Assembly (NCBI RefSeq): GCF_016901995.1
Contig: NZ_JACJLE010000007.1
Coordinates: 29,319 to 93,318, forward strand
Direction of reading: 5' to 3'
Length of the DNA: 64,000 nt
Source of the DNA: Bacteroides caecigallinarum
GTDB taxonomy: Bacteria; Bacteroidota; Bacteroidia; Bacteroidales; Bacteroidaceae
Numbering within the stretch: the stretch's first letter is position 1; each line of letters starts with the position of its first letter. The notes below the pieces were generated by a model. That model saw only the letters and a program-made list of their open reading frames with translations. It had not been told where the DNA came from and did no database searches. The position numbers were made by a program, and so were the translations under genes. Positions 47,615-57,060 of the stretch are shown piece after piece.

Positions 47615-50158
47615 CTAATTTGATATTCTGCTTGAAATTTGCCAAATATCAATTTGCTCATCAGTGGTAAATACACCATTAACTTTATCATAAAGAATAG
47701 ATGAATTTACGTATTTTCTATTATATAACTCACCTTTTAAGAGCGGATTATCTGAACCATAGCTATAAGCAGCTCCATTTACCAAATTCCTTACAAACAA
47801 TTTCACTGGCTTATCTGCCGACAGATTTACATCTATCTTCCACTGCCCCAATTCAATGCTTCCATTATTATTTTTGACTTCTAATGCTGTTTTTCCAGGT
47901 TTCATTATCTGAATTACTGTCAGGAACCTACATGCCGACTTATCTTCAACTGTTGCCGTAAGATGCCATTGATTAGGATAATCAGATGTTGACGATGTAA
48001 CAGGAGGAACAACAAACTTATCAGTCTGCGTAATATTGACATCGTTTTCACTAAACATTTGTGCCACTGCTGTTACTCCGTCTGACGTACGCGATGTAAA
48101 AGACAATCCATCAATATCAAACATTGATTTGCTATGAAGCAACCACTCCCACTTTACCGGTGACAAGGCTTCAAGCTCATCATAAATAAGTATTATATTC
48201 GGATTAAGCATAAACATCTGTCTTCTGTATTTAGTAAGCGGGGTACTTCCAAATCCGAACTCCGGTGTCTGACTTATTCCTGCATTAGCAAAAGCATTTA
48301 CCCATAATTCATCATCAGTAATTCCGCTATACGCCTTTGATGCATCTCCCAGACAATAACTGATGTTACTTCCACTACCAGCACGCATTATCATGCCATA
48401 ACCTTTAGTGGAAAACGGCTGACCAATACCATTTACAAGAATTGTATTGTGTGCCCGGGTATGTCTGTAAGACATAATGTTATGCGCATCACTAAAGTTC
48501 AGATAATATCCTGAATGATAATAGACTTCTTTTCCACCATATAGAAGATTAAAGCTGTTCTGATCGGCCAAGGTATGACTACCCGAACCGAATGTGCTAG
48601 AGCGGAAACTTAGTGTCATATTATTTTCCATATATTCCAAATCGCTGTGCATCACTACTTCACCTATATCCTTATACCACTTCATCTTAGGAGCATCAGC
48701 AGGCAAAGACATATTATATTTTTCGGTGTTGGCCATTCTGTATAGCCTGAGATCAATATCCTGCTTTATCAAATCAGAACATTGTCCGGCATACCAACCT
48801 GCATACTGGTCGCCTGTTTCCCTAGCCAGAAAATCAGCAAAGGCAGCACGCTGTCTTCCTGGTTCATCACGTTTCTCGCTACCGTCGCCGAAGCCTGCAC
48901 TTTTTGAATTAGGAGGCCAACTGTAAAGCAGATATTGTCCTGCATTCTGATACCACGGATGTTGAAGGTAGTCAGCATGCGATATGTATGACAAAATCAT
49001 TGGCATATAGTATAATGTCTTTATATTGGCTTCGAAATATCCTGTACCATTTATCCATGCACCATCTCTATTAAAACCCGAAGCAGGAGCTCTGGCAGTC
49101 CACAGTTCATAATAATATTCCAACATTTCCAACATAATATCTGCATAAGAAGGATTATCATACATACACAAAGCAATCTGAAACAACACTCTCATATTTT
49201 TTTGCCAAAAATGATTATCGAATATATGATTTTCCTGCATTCCGCAGTACATTCTGAAATAATATTCGGCAATACGATACAGTTGTTCATCAGCAATAGA
49301 TTTTTTATCAGCGGGTAGTTTATCATATAACAAATCATATGGAGCAAGAATACCGTATGCAATATTAGTTGACGAAAAATTGTCCTTGAACAAGTCCGAG
49401 TCACTATATGGATTGTCTATAAAAAGCATAAATATTTCTTCCATCTTTTTCAAGTACTGTTCGTCTTCGGTAATCATATATGCCTGATAAAGATATTCCA
49501 CATTCATTGCTACAGTTTCCAATCCTGATTCACTGAAAGGGAACATCAGAGATGCATAATCAATGTCCAAAGCCGATTTTGCACGTGACACCAATGCTTT
49601 AAACTCGGGATGTGAAGTTGCCTTCGCTCTTGCATCACTCATATAAGGACTAAGGAAACAGTATAAACGCGGAAACTGCTTGGGAAGATTTGATTTAAAC
49701 GTTTCAAATACAGGTGTCAGGAAAACCGGAGTATCATCTTTCACCTCGAACGGTATGGACTCACTCCATTCACCATAATTCTGATCTGCACATACATTAC
49801 GATATCTCCAAAACCACTTTCCTGGAGACAAACTGAAATGTGGATTATACATACACCATTTTTGCAGTTCAGATGTTATGGAATTTTCATTACCAAAGCT
49901 ATCATCCTGCGAAAGCTGGAATTGCAGGAACTCCCCTTTCTTCATTTCCTGAGGGACTATCAAAGGAGACGGGTTTATATACAACTCATTTGACATTTTT
50001 GGATATGGCTGAGTGCGAGTTTTATCATGCCATGCATCCGGAATATCCTGTTTTTGAGATTCAATAGGCAATGGTATCTCTGTCTTATCAGAACACGAAG
50101 TCATAACAAAAAAGGCTCCTATAATCCAAAATACATTCTCTACTATTTTCATCATCAT
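47615..50158 (-). CDS. DUF4962/heparinase II-III-type polysaccharide lyase, paralogue 2 (lipoprotein)
   Basis: An 847-residue lyase anchored as a lipoprotein: signal peptide with lipobox FFVMTSC, Cys near residue 22. It shares the whole architecture of paralogue 1, including YINPSPLIVP, FPRLYCFLSPYMSDARAKA, HIFDNHFWQKNMRVLFQ, FNRDGAWINGTGYF, GSGSHTLADQNSF and YRHTRAHNTILVNGIGQPF. It is the most divergent of the three copies (for example FSTKGYGMIMRAGSG in place of FTTRAYGKITRMLNG). The catalytic His and Asn are kept. A terminator lies between it and the upstream lipoprotein gene, so it may have its own promoter. Different anchoring and active-site rim suggest a different step from copies 1 and 3. 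Confidence 0.88.
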   Translation of the reverse strand: MMMKIVENVFWIIGAFFVMTSCSDKTEIPLPIESQKQDIPDAWHDKTRTQPYPKMSNELYINPSPLIVPQEMKKGEFLQFQLSQDDSFGNENSITSELQKWCMYNPHFSLSPGKWFWRYRNVCADQNYGEWSESIPFEVKDDTPVFLTPVFETFKSNLPKQFPRLYCFLSPYMSDARAKATSHPEFKALVSRAKSALDIDYASLMFPFSESGLETVAMNVEYLYQAYMITEDEQYLKKMEEIFMLFIDNPYSDSDLFKDNFSSTNIAYGILAPYDLLYDKLPADKKSIADEQLYRIAEYYFRMYCGMQENHIFDNHFWQKNMRVLFQIALCMYDNPSYADIMLEMLEYYYELWTARAPASGFNRDGAWINGTGYFEANIKTLYYMPMILSYISHADYLQHPWYQNAGQYLLYSWPPNSKSAGFGDGSEKRDEPGRQRAAFADFLARETGDQYAGWYAGQCSDLIKQDIDLRLYRMANTEKYNMSLPADAPKMKWYKDIGEVVMHSDLEYMENNMTLSFRSSTFGSGSHTLADQNSFNLLYGGKEVYYHSGYYLNFSDAHNIMSYRHTRAHNTILVNGIGQPFSTKGYGMIMRAGSGSNISYCLGDASKAYSGITDDELWVNAFANAGISQTPEFGFGSTPLTKYRRQMFMLNPNIILIYDELEALSPVKWEWLLHSKSMFDIDGLSFTSRTSDGVTAVAQMFSENDVNITQTDKFVVPPVTSSTSDYPNQWHLTATVEDKSACRFLTVIQIMKPGKTALEVKNNNGSIELGQWKIDVNLSADKPVKLFVRNLVNGAAYSYGSDNPLLKGELYNRKYVNSSILYDKVNGVFTTDEQIDIWQISSRISN

Positions 50159-50204
50159 TTTAAATATTGTTTAAATTGTATTCTACAAACAATACAATAA
50201 CTTC

Positions 50205-50269
50205 AAGAAAAAGAAAATGCACCTCTAATTTATATGATAATTCCATATCATAATTATTATAAAGGTGCA
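50205..50269 (-). terminator. Terminator at the end of the susCD-fimbrillin operon
   Basis: On the minus strand TGCACCT (from 50269) pairs with AGGTGCA (ending 50218), with an inner TATGATA/TATCATA stem, followed by TTTTCTTTTTCTT. It lies 72-135 bp after the stop of the last lipoprotein gene and isolates lyase 2. Confidence 0.75.
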
Positions 50270-50340
50270 CTTAATATGCTGTCAAACAGCTAACTGATTA
50301 TATATTACCCTATTGAAAACTTACTAATTATTACACTATT

Positions 50341-51948
50341 TTATTTCGAAAATATTGTGATAACAGGACGGATGGCAAATGTTGACGCCTTTGAATCTAC
50401 ACTTACTCCAAATGCCTTACTTATGGTTTCGGCACCATCAGCAAATGATGTTTGTACAGCCATAACCTGACCGCTTTTGGTCACTGAACTGGACATTACA
50501 TTTGAAGCACTTGTATGAGTTCCGAACCAGGACTTATCTGTAGTCATTAAACTGCTAAGAAGACCTGCAAATTCTTCATCTTTTGTTATAGAAGAAGGTT
50601 CTTCACTTTCCACTCCTGTATATCCCAAAGTCATACCCATAACATCAAGCAACTGACGTGAAGAAGGTATATACCAATCACTGACATTCTTCAATCCAGA
50701 AACTGAATTAGTAGTTTTCCATGCTTCATATTCAGTCATCAACTGTGAACTGCTCAAAGAATTCGTATTTACAGCTTCCATAAATTTCTGTGTATAAACA
50801 TAACCATTATAATCATCGGCAGCCCATGGAGTTTCAATACCTATTGAAGTCAAATCAAGAGGAGTTTCGACAGTAGTAAAAGCCTTACGGGCAACACTGC
50901 TCAACCCCATAGCATATCCCCAGATTTTTTTACCATTAAAATTTTCACCATAATTAGAAGGAGTATCGCTACCTTTGGCTCCTACAGCAAATACTATTGC
51001 TATAGAATTATCTGCTGCATAAGTATCTGAGAAAGTTCCATCTTTCTGAAGGAACTGACCAATCTTTGGAGCATCTGGATCTACATACTCATCATCAATA
51101 TCCACGTCAACGTTGACATTTCCATCCGCCGAGGCAAAATCTATAGTAGCAGTCACTTCATAATTAGCATCCAATGGAATACTCTGTCCCTTAACAGTAT
51201 GAGTTTTATCACCAACAGTCATAGATATATCACCTAACTTATTATCATTAGAAGCAGCAAACACATAATTATAGAACCATGTTGAATTGGCTTTATCTGC
51301 AGGAGCTGCATTTTCTAATTTTATTTCCTGAGTGGAAGCTGTAGTATTATCTTTTACATTGAATCCTGACGGTACTGAATATGTAATACTCAACGATGCA
51401 GCATCGTTTACAGTCTGTTGTTTTTTATCAACAATAGTTAGTTTTGTAAACGGACGTTTAAGAGTTACCGAAGATACTCCATTTAAAGCCTTTCCATAGA
51501 AGGCATCACATGCTGTATTGTTGAAAATAGAGTTTTCTGTTACTTTGTAAGAGATATTTGCCAGATCGGTTGTTGTATAATATTTGTCAGCATAGTTATC
51601 TGCCTCTTCAGTAACTTCATCAATATAGTCAGCCCAGAAATAACAGGTATAGATATTCTCTGCAGGAGTAAAAGAAAAACGGAAAGCACCATTTACTTCT
51701 GATCCTGTTGCTATTTTCTCAATTCTCAAATCTTCGGCAGAAGAATAATCAACCAGCATAATGCAACGTAAAGAGTGACCTTCAGGAGGTGTAGGCAAGG
51801 CACGTGACTCGCTACTGTTTATAATAGAAGGTACATTAACAGTCATTGTTACAGGAGCAAGCGACTCGGAATTTGTCAAACTTTCCTGAACACATGAAGA
51901 TAGCCCCATTAGCAAAGCTGAAGCTGCAAAAAATAAATTTCTTTTCAT
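50341..51948 (-). CDS. Fimbrillin-like surface lipoprotein (DUF6562-like N-terminal part)
   Basis: A 535-residue lipoprotein (lipobox LMGLSSC, Cys near residue 19). The first 290 residues form a beta-rich domain seen in DUF6562 and fimbrillin-like proteins: VTMTVNVPSIINSSESRALP, TCYFWADYIDE, SSVTLKRPFTKLTIVDKK and SIPLDANYEVTATIDF, closed by an acidic DVDIDDEYVDPDAP. The C-terminal 240 residues are a separate domain (KIWGYAMGLSSVARKAF, WYIPSSRQLLDVMGMTLGY) resembling DUF1566-like or C-type-lectin-like modules of fibrillar proteins. Last gene of the operon started by susC. It may be a surface glycan-binding protein or a pilus-type adhesin. No catalytic motif seen. Confidence 0.7.
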   Translation of the reverse strand: MKRNLFFAASALLMGLSSCVQESLTNSESLAPVTMTVNVPSIINSSESRALPTPPEGHSLRCIMLVDYSSAEDLRIEKIATGSEVNGAFRFSFTPAENIYTCYFWADYIDEVTEEADNYADKYYTTTDLANISYKVTENSIFNNTACDAFYGKALNGVSSVTLKRPFTKLTIVDKKQQTVNDAASLSITYSVPSGFNVKDNTTASTQEIKLENAAPADKANSTWFYNYVFAASNDNKLGDISMTVGDKTHTVKGQSIPLDANYEVTATIDFASADGNVNVDVDIDDEYVDPDAPKIGQFLQKDGTFSDTYAADNSIAIVFAVGAKGSDTPSNYGENFNGKKIWGYAMGLSSVARKAFTTVETPLDLTSIGIETPWAADDYNGYVYTQKFMEAVNTNSLSSSQLMTEYEAWKTTNSVSGLKNVSDWYIPSSRQLLDVMGMTLGYTGVESEEPSSITKDEEFAGLLSSLMTTDKSWFGTHTSASNVMSSSVTKSGQVMAVQTSFADGAETISKAFGVSVDSKASTFAIRPVITIFSK

Positions 51949-51988
51949 AATTACTTATTTTTAGTCATTAAATTATATAATAAAAATA

Positions 51989-53026
51989 TTATTCTACCGG
52001 TACTTCTACTTCTGCATTTCCTCCAAAATCTGTATCTACATCTACACCATCACCTGGCTTTGTTGTAAGGAAATCAAAAGTTATTTTCTCATTTTCTGTA
52101 TTCTGAAAAACAAGATTGAATGTGGAAGAAGCAAGTTCTACTTTTTTATTCGGATCTGTTACATCCTCAACTTTTAATGTTACCGAAAGAGGAGATACAG
52201 AATTTCTCGAACGCACATCATCAACAAACACATAATCAAATAATAATGAAAGTTCTTTTTGATTATTTTCCGGCCGCTTGATAGTACGGCTGAAAGACTG
52301 GAATTTAAAAGCCTCTTTTGTAATACCGTCAAGTGCATTGAATCCTGTTGGAACATAATCATTATAAGTCAATGTCAACTGGATACTTTCAGTATGTGGA
52401 TTATTGTCAAGAAATTTCTGTACATCAGTAGCAACAAGTTCATAACGAATCATTGGTGATATGGTTTTTACTTCAACAGGAACCGTTTCACCCCATCTAT
52501 CTTTGTACTCTGTAAGATCAAGTTCTTCTGAACTATAATATGCTTTCTTATACTCTGAGTTACCTAAATAATTATTATTGCCTTTTCTGATCAAAATAAG
52601 GCCCTGATCAGTATATATATCATATATAGGATTTTCATCTTCGCAATAATAATCTACCCAAGTTACAAGAGTATATTTGCGTGCGTGAAGTTCAAGCTTT
52701 ACCTCTGTTTGCAAACGATTAGTCAACGGCTTGTCCTCATAAATTATTTTCTGAGCTCTTAGTTCCCTACCTTCATAGGCAGCAACAACGATTCTATGCT
52801 TATATATTTTCTCTTCCAAACGTGAATCCAAATCTACGTTTCCAGCCTCAGAACTGCCAAGATCTACAGAAACCACAGCATTCACAGTTACCAAAGTCGG
52901 ATCTATTCCTATTTCTCCATTTTCAGTCATTTCAGGATATTCCATAAGGCAACTGTTCAACAAAACCGGACAGGCAGCAATTATAATAAAGCGTACAAGC
53001 CTATTTATTAATATATTCTTTTTCAT
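51989..53026 (-). CDS. Fimbrillin-like/DUF6562-type lipoprotein
   Basis: A 345-residue lipoprotein with lipobox VLLNSCL (Cys near residue 26). The beta-rich domain resembles the N-terminal part of the following gene: VTVNAVVSVDLGSSEAG, RKYTLVTWVDYYCED (compare CYFWADYIDE), YYSSEELDLTEY, ISPMIRYELVATD and LLFDYVFVDD. It has no C-terminal extra domain, and ends in an acidic GVDVDTDFGGNAEVEVPVE. A short FimB/Mfa2-like anchor next to a long FimA/Mfa1-like partner is a familiar Bacteroidales pilus order, but here both are in a glycan-use operon. 22 bp after the DUF3575 gene. Confidence 0.68.
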   Translation of the reverse strand: MKKNILINRLVRFIIIAACPVLLNSCLMEYPEMTENGEIGIDPTLVTVNAVVSVDLGSSEAGNVDLDSRLEEKIYKHRIVVAAYEGRELRAQKIIYEDKPLTNRLQTEVKLELHARKYTLVTWVDYYCEDENPIYDIYTDQGLILIRKGNNNYLGNSEYKKAYYSSEELDLTEYKDRWGETVPVEVKTISPMIRYELVATDVQKFLDNNPHTESIQLTLTYNDYVPTGFNALDGITKEAFKFQSFSRTIKRPENNQKELSLLFDYVFVDDVRSRNSVSPLSVTLKVEDVTDPNKKVELASSTFNLVFQNTENEKITFDFLTTKPGDGVDVDTDFGGNAEVEVPVE

Positions 53027-53048
53027 TCTTCAAAGTTTAAATGGTCAA

Positions 53049-53984
53049 TTAAAATCGGTAAACTAAAGAAATTCCCAACTTAGTTATACCCCAGTAATTC
53101 AATTCATCCGTACAGATCTTAGCACCATTGTCAATGTTATAGAATTCATCGAACTTCATATTGGCATAACCAACCCCTAAAAGAAACTCTGCGCCCCAAT
53201 GTTCAGAAAAAGGTAACGAGTATCCATAAGTCAAACCTGCACCAAGGAGTGGACGTCCGGCTGTCTGATAACGAATATCTTTCCATTTCACATTAAAGAC
53301 TCCAGCATGAGCATGAACACCTACAAAATGCCCTTTACCCACATTTTTCATCCACCATCGGACTTCCGGCTGAAAAAGTACAAGTCTCACTCCATGTTCT
53401 CTTTCAATATCCCATAAACTCCAGTCGAAAGGAAGCTCTAAAGAAAGTTTCCTATGTAATTGAATGTCTGCTGAAAGATTTGCTACAGCACCAGCCCAAT
53501 ATGCAAAATTTGTCTTAACCGAGACATAACGTTTACCTATTCCTGTGTCTTTAACCGACTTTTTATCTGTACTTTCTTTTTTAACTGACTCTTTTTCTAC
53601 CTTTTTCCCAATATTTATACGTGTCTTTGTTCCTTTTGTTTTAAGTGGTTTTTGATAAGAATATGTATCAGTACTTTTTAATTCACTGCCAGAAACATTA
53701 TATTCAACATTGGATTCTTCTATTACTTCCTCTTCTTTTATACTACTTATTTCATTTGAAATAATCTCATTACTTTCAGATAATAAAGAATTATTATCTA
53801 CCATTATTTCTGATTCTGTAGTAAAAGAAGCGGCATTATAAAAAGAATCGGTATCTGAAGTACTTTTCTCTTCCATCGCTAATGAAATATGTTCTGACTT
53901 AATCTGTTGTTTTTCGCTACAACTAAAAGTCATAAAAACTGATAAAAATAAGAGATTCGCAATCATATTATATTTCATTTTCAT
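53049..53984 (-). CDS. DUF3575 outer-membrane protein with long Ser/Glu-rich linker
   Basis: A 311-residue protein with an N-terminal lipoprotein-like signal (FLSVFMTFSC). Residues about 25-150 are low-complexity, rich in Ser, Glu, Lys and Thr (SNEIISNEISSIKEEEVIEE, ESVKKESTDKKSVKDTG). From about 155 comes the DUF3575 domain: SVKTNFAYWAGAVANLSADI, LSLELPFDWSLWD, FQPEVRWWM, GHFVGVHAHAG and the C-terminal barrel end GISLVYRF. DUF3575 proteins are found with fimbrial genes of the FimB/Mfa2 type. The linker could span the cell wall or periplasm. It lies between the sulfatase and the two fimbrillin-like lipoproteins in the susCD operon, which is unusual for such a locus. Confidence 0.82.
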   Translation of the reverse strand: MKMKYNMIANLLFLSVFMTFSCSEKQQIKSEHISLAMEEKSTSDTDSFYNAASFTTESEIMVDNNSLLSESNEIISNEISSIKEEEVIEESNVEYNVSGSELKSTDTYSYQKPLKTKGTKTRINIGKKVEKESVKKESTDKKSVKDTGIGKRYVSVKTNFAYWAGAVANLSADIQLHRKLSLELPFDWSLWDIEREHGVRLVLFQPEVRWWMKNVGKGHFVGVHAHAGVFNVKWKDIRYQTAGRPLLGAGLTYGYSLPFSEHWGAEFLLGVGYANMKFDEFYNIDNGAKICTDELNYWGITKLGISLVYRF

Positions 53985-53996
53985 TTATCATAATTA

Positions 53997-55364
53997 TTAA
54001 TCTTTCGGTATAAATTTCAAATTTGATGCTTCAACTGCAGTATTATTACTCATCCATTCAGACAGTACTTTTCTGTGAGCCTGCAATATTTGCAAGTATT
54101 CATTCTCAACAGCCAAATTAACCATCTCACTTCTATCATCCTGCATATCATATAACTGCTCTCTATAAAGTCCCTTGTCATAAAGTACATACTTATATTT
54201 ATCTGTTCTTACCATCCAGCCTTTTGTTCCTCCTCCAGTTTCCGTAAACACAGTTTCTGAAACTACATACGGGCGATGTGGTGCATTCAAATCTCCTTTT
54301 TCTGCAATATTTCTCACACTCAGCCCTTTTCTTCCTGATGGGAGTTCAGTTCCTGCCCAATCACAAACACTAGGCATAATATCAATACCATTGCTTACAA
54401 ACTGCGACAAGACCTTGCCTGAATTCTTACCACCGGGAAGACAAACTATAAAAGGAACATTAACTATTTCTTCATAAAGTGCTGTCTTCTGATTCCATTG
54501 GTGCGCACCTTGGCCGTCACCATGATCACTTGTAAATATAATTACAGTGTTTTCCCACAAATTCTGGCGATCTATTTCATCCAGTATCTTTCCTATCTCC
54601 TTATCGACAGTTTCCACGAGTCTGAAATAAGCATTTCTATATCTACGCCAGTCGTCAAACGTATAACCGCTTGTAGGGGCAAGACGATAAACTAAAGATT
54701 TCTCATACTTCAGCACATCTGCATCATAAGGTGCTATTTGAAAATTATCAGGAAGATTTGGACAATCACCTATTTCAGGTTCTTTTATATCCGCATAAGG
54801 AGTATTCTGCTTACGCGCATACTCACATATATTATGAGGATTGTCAAAAGATGCTACCAGAAAGAAAGGGGTATCGTGTTTTCTTTTCAAGAAACCAACA
54901 CAAGATTCTGCCAGTCCAAAATCATTATGTAAATGCAAACGTTCAAACCCAAATGATTTTTCTTCGGGCAATGAATTAGTATGTACATGCCATTTTCCTG
55001 CATATGCACATTCATATCCTGCATTACTCACTATCGTACCAAGAGTGTTTTGCACAAGCGAATCCGGCAAAGGGAGACCATTTGCAATCTGCCCTATTTC
55101 ACTCGGCATATATCCGGTAAAAATAGAAGAACGAGAAGGACCACTTATAGGAAATGTACAGTAGGCATTCTCAAAACGTACACCTCTACTGGCCAACTTA
55201 TCCATGTTGGGAGTATATAAATCAGGATTACCTGCACAACTCATAGCATCAGCTGATTGCTGGTCTGTCATTATTAGAATGATATTAGGCTTCTCCTGTT
55301 TGGCAAACACACTTACCGGAATCATTATCCCCAATATCATTACGTTTGGTATAAAAAACTTCAT
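53997..55364 (-). CDS. S1-family sulfatase (Ser-type)
   Basis: A 455-residue exported sulfatase. After a signal peptide (cleaved near VFAKQ) comes the metal site IILIMTDQQSADAM. The formylglycine motif is ISGPSRSSIFTG, with Ser in place of Cys as the residue to be oxidised. Further residues are YAGKWHVH, the second metal site IIFTSDHGDGQGAHQW and a C-terminal LYDMQDDRSEMVNLA. Ser-type sulfatases need the anaerobic maturase (anSME), which is not in this window. It should remove sulfate from oligosaccharides released by the lyases, in the periplasm. The gene starts 4 bp after the susD stop. Confidence 0.93.
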   Translation of the reverse strand: MKFFIPNVMILGIMIPVSVFAKQEKPNIILIMTDQQSADAMSCAGNPDLYTPNMDKLASRGVRFENAYCTFPISGPSRSSIFTGYMPSEIGQIANGLPLPDSLVQNTLGTIVSNAGYECAYAGKWHVHTNSLPEEKSFGFERLHLHNDFGLAESCVGFLKRKHDTPFFLVASFDNPHNICEYARKQNTPYADIKEPEIGDCPNLPDNFQIAPYDADVLKYEKSLVYRLAPTSGYTFDDWRRYRNAYFRLVETVDKEIGKILDEIDRQNLWENTVIIFTSDHGDGQGAHQWNQKTALYEEIVNVPFIVCLPGGKNSGKVLSQFVSNGIDIMPSVCDWAGTELPSGRKGLSVRNIAEKGDLNAPHRPYVVSETVFTETGGGTKGWMVRTDKYKYVLYDKGLYREQLYDMQDDRSEMVNLAVENEYLQILQAHRKVLSEWMSNNTAVEASNLKFIPKD

Positions 55365-55368
55365 AGTA

Positions 55369-57048
55369 TCAATATTTAGGATTATTAATATTATTCAACT
55401 TATAATTTATTTGCATTTCATCCAATGGTATTGGGAAAAGTTCGTGTTTACCTTTTTCATAATTATCTCCAGCTATATAAGCTTTCTCCGAACTGGCATT
55501 TACTACTGATTTATCACCTGTAAGTTTTACTGCTTCAGCAAGAATTCCCCATCTGACAAGATCGAATCTTCGATGAAGTTCGAATGCCAACTCAAAACCT
55601 CTTTCCCAATACAATGCAGTACGAATACGCCCTTGCTCATTTCCGTCGTCTATAAAAGGAAGATCATAAACCTTCGGAGCTTTATAAAAGTCTGAATAAT
55701 TAGAAGAATTTATCTGAGTAGCCTCAGCACGTTCTCTTACTTTATTAATAAGAGACCATGCCTCCGTTGTTTTCCCTAGTTCATTATAAGCCTCAGCAGC
55801 CATAAGAACAACATCAGCATAACGTATATTGCAGTAATTTACGTCAGTCAGATTTGGATCTCTATAACCGACAGGCATCCATTCTCTTCTCCATTTTCCC
55901 GGATACCAATTCTTCTTACTTCTTTCCTGACTTACCTTTACGTGATTATACTTTTCTTTATCCCACTCATATTTATAACGGCAAATCATGACATCCCGAC
56001 GTTTGTCGTTTGAGTCAAAAAAATCATACCATTCCGGAATTACACGAAACAAGGCATTAGCTCGTCCCATATACTTTTTACTTTCTGTATTTTTAATTAC
56101 AGGTGCATCAACATAAGGACCATTGTAAGTTCCCCAGTATCCTCTTGCTCCTGTTTTACCATCAAGCGTATAAAAAGCAACCTCAAATATACTTTCCTTA
56201 GTATTTAATTTACCTGCAGAAAAGCTCTTGAAAAGTTCTTCATACCCACCTTCATAAAATCCATGATTACTTTCTGCAAAAGCCTCCCATTCTGAGACAA
56301 TCTGATTATAGTACTCATGTCTTATTTCATCATCTGGTCTGGTAAGTTCACCGTTCATATTAAGGCTATAACCAGCTCTGAAAAGCAAAGCTCTCATAAG
56401 TAAAGCTCTAGCTGCACCTTGAGTTGCACGTTCTGGCGAATCCGCTTCGGTAGCCCACTCGAGATGTGACTTGGCAAAACAAAGATCATCAACTATCTGA
56501 TTATAAATTTCATCACGTGAAGTTCTTGGCTGATATGTATCTTCATAATTTGTGGTATAGAATGTCTTATATGGAACATCACCCCAATATTTAACAAGAT
56601 TGAAAGAAAAGAAAGCACGCAAGAATTTTGCTTCAGCCACTAAACTCTGTAAGACTGCAGATTTACTGTATCCTTTCATTTGTTCTATTCCTTCAATCAT
56701 ATAATTGGCACGTTCCAATCCCTTATAAGTATCATTCCAAACACTTTCTACGTATTTATTTGTTGTGGAAAGTCTATAATGAGAAATATCCCTTCTGGCA
56801 TTATCTGAATTTGTTCCACTAACATAATAAGTATCATCTGAAGAAGCAAAAGCCATTTCATTATCACCATACAAAGAAGGCAAAACATTATATATTCCCA
56901 CTATTCCCATCTCTGCGTTTTCTTCCGATTTGAAGAATTCCGATTTCTCGTAATAGGAAAGAGGTCTTTCTGTCAGTTTATCCTCACACGATGAAGCAAA
57001 CAATATAACAGATACACTAATCAATATTTTTTTAATAACAGCTATCAT
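55369..57048 (-). CDS. susD: SusD-like glycan-binding lipoprotein
   Basis: Surface lipoprotein of 559 residues (lipobox FASSC, Cys near residue 21) that lids the SusC transporter. It has the RagB/SusD pattern: TERPLSYYEKSEFF, TPR-like helices (YKGLERANYMIEGIEQM, FLRAFFSFNLVKYWGDVPY), the conserved RYADVVLMAAEAYNELGK, LINKVRERA and the C-terminal ERGFELAFELHRRFDLVRWG followed by HELFPIPLDEM. It lies 12 bp after susC. Ligand specificity cannot be read; partner of a fucosylated, sulfated uronic-acid-containing glycan is inferred from neighbours. Confidence 0.96.
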   Translation of the reverse strand: MIAVIKKILISVSVILFASSCEDKLTERPLSYYEKSEFFKSEENAEMGIVGIYNVLPSLYGDNEMAFASSDDTYYVSGTNSDNARRDISHYRLSTTNKYVESVWNDTYKGLERANYMIEGIEQMKGYSKSAVLQSLVAEAKFLRAFFSFNLVKYWGDVPYKTFYTTNYEDTYQPRTSRDEIYNQIVDDLCFAKSHLEWATEADSPERATQGAARALLMRALLFRAGYSLNMNGELTRPDDEIRHEYYNQIVSEWEAFAESNHGFYEGGYEELFKSFSAGKLNTKESIFEVAFYTLDGKTGARGYWGTYNGPYVDAPVIKNTESKKYMGRANALFRVIPEWYDFFDSNDKRRDVMICRYKYEWDKEKYNHVKVSQERSKKNWYPGKWRREWMPVGYRDPNLTDVNYCNIRYADVVLMAAEAYNELGKTTEAWSLINKVRERAEATQINSSNYSDFYKAPKVYDLPFIDDGNEQGRIRTALYWERGFELAFELHRRFDLVRWGILAEAVKLTGDKSVVNASSEKAYIAGDNYEKGKHELFPIPLDEMQINYKLNNINNPKY

Positions 57049-57060
57049 GATTATTAAGAT

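Noticed and set aside
50218..50269. Invertible promoter of the phase-variable type common in Bacteroides
   Set aside because: The inverted repeat here is a short stem with a T-rich tail and behaves as a terminator; no invertase or long separated repeats were found.
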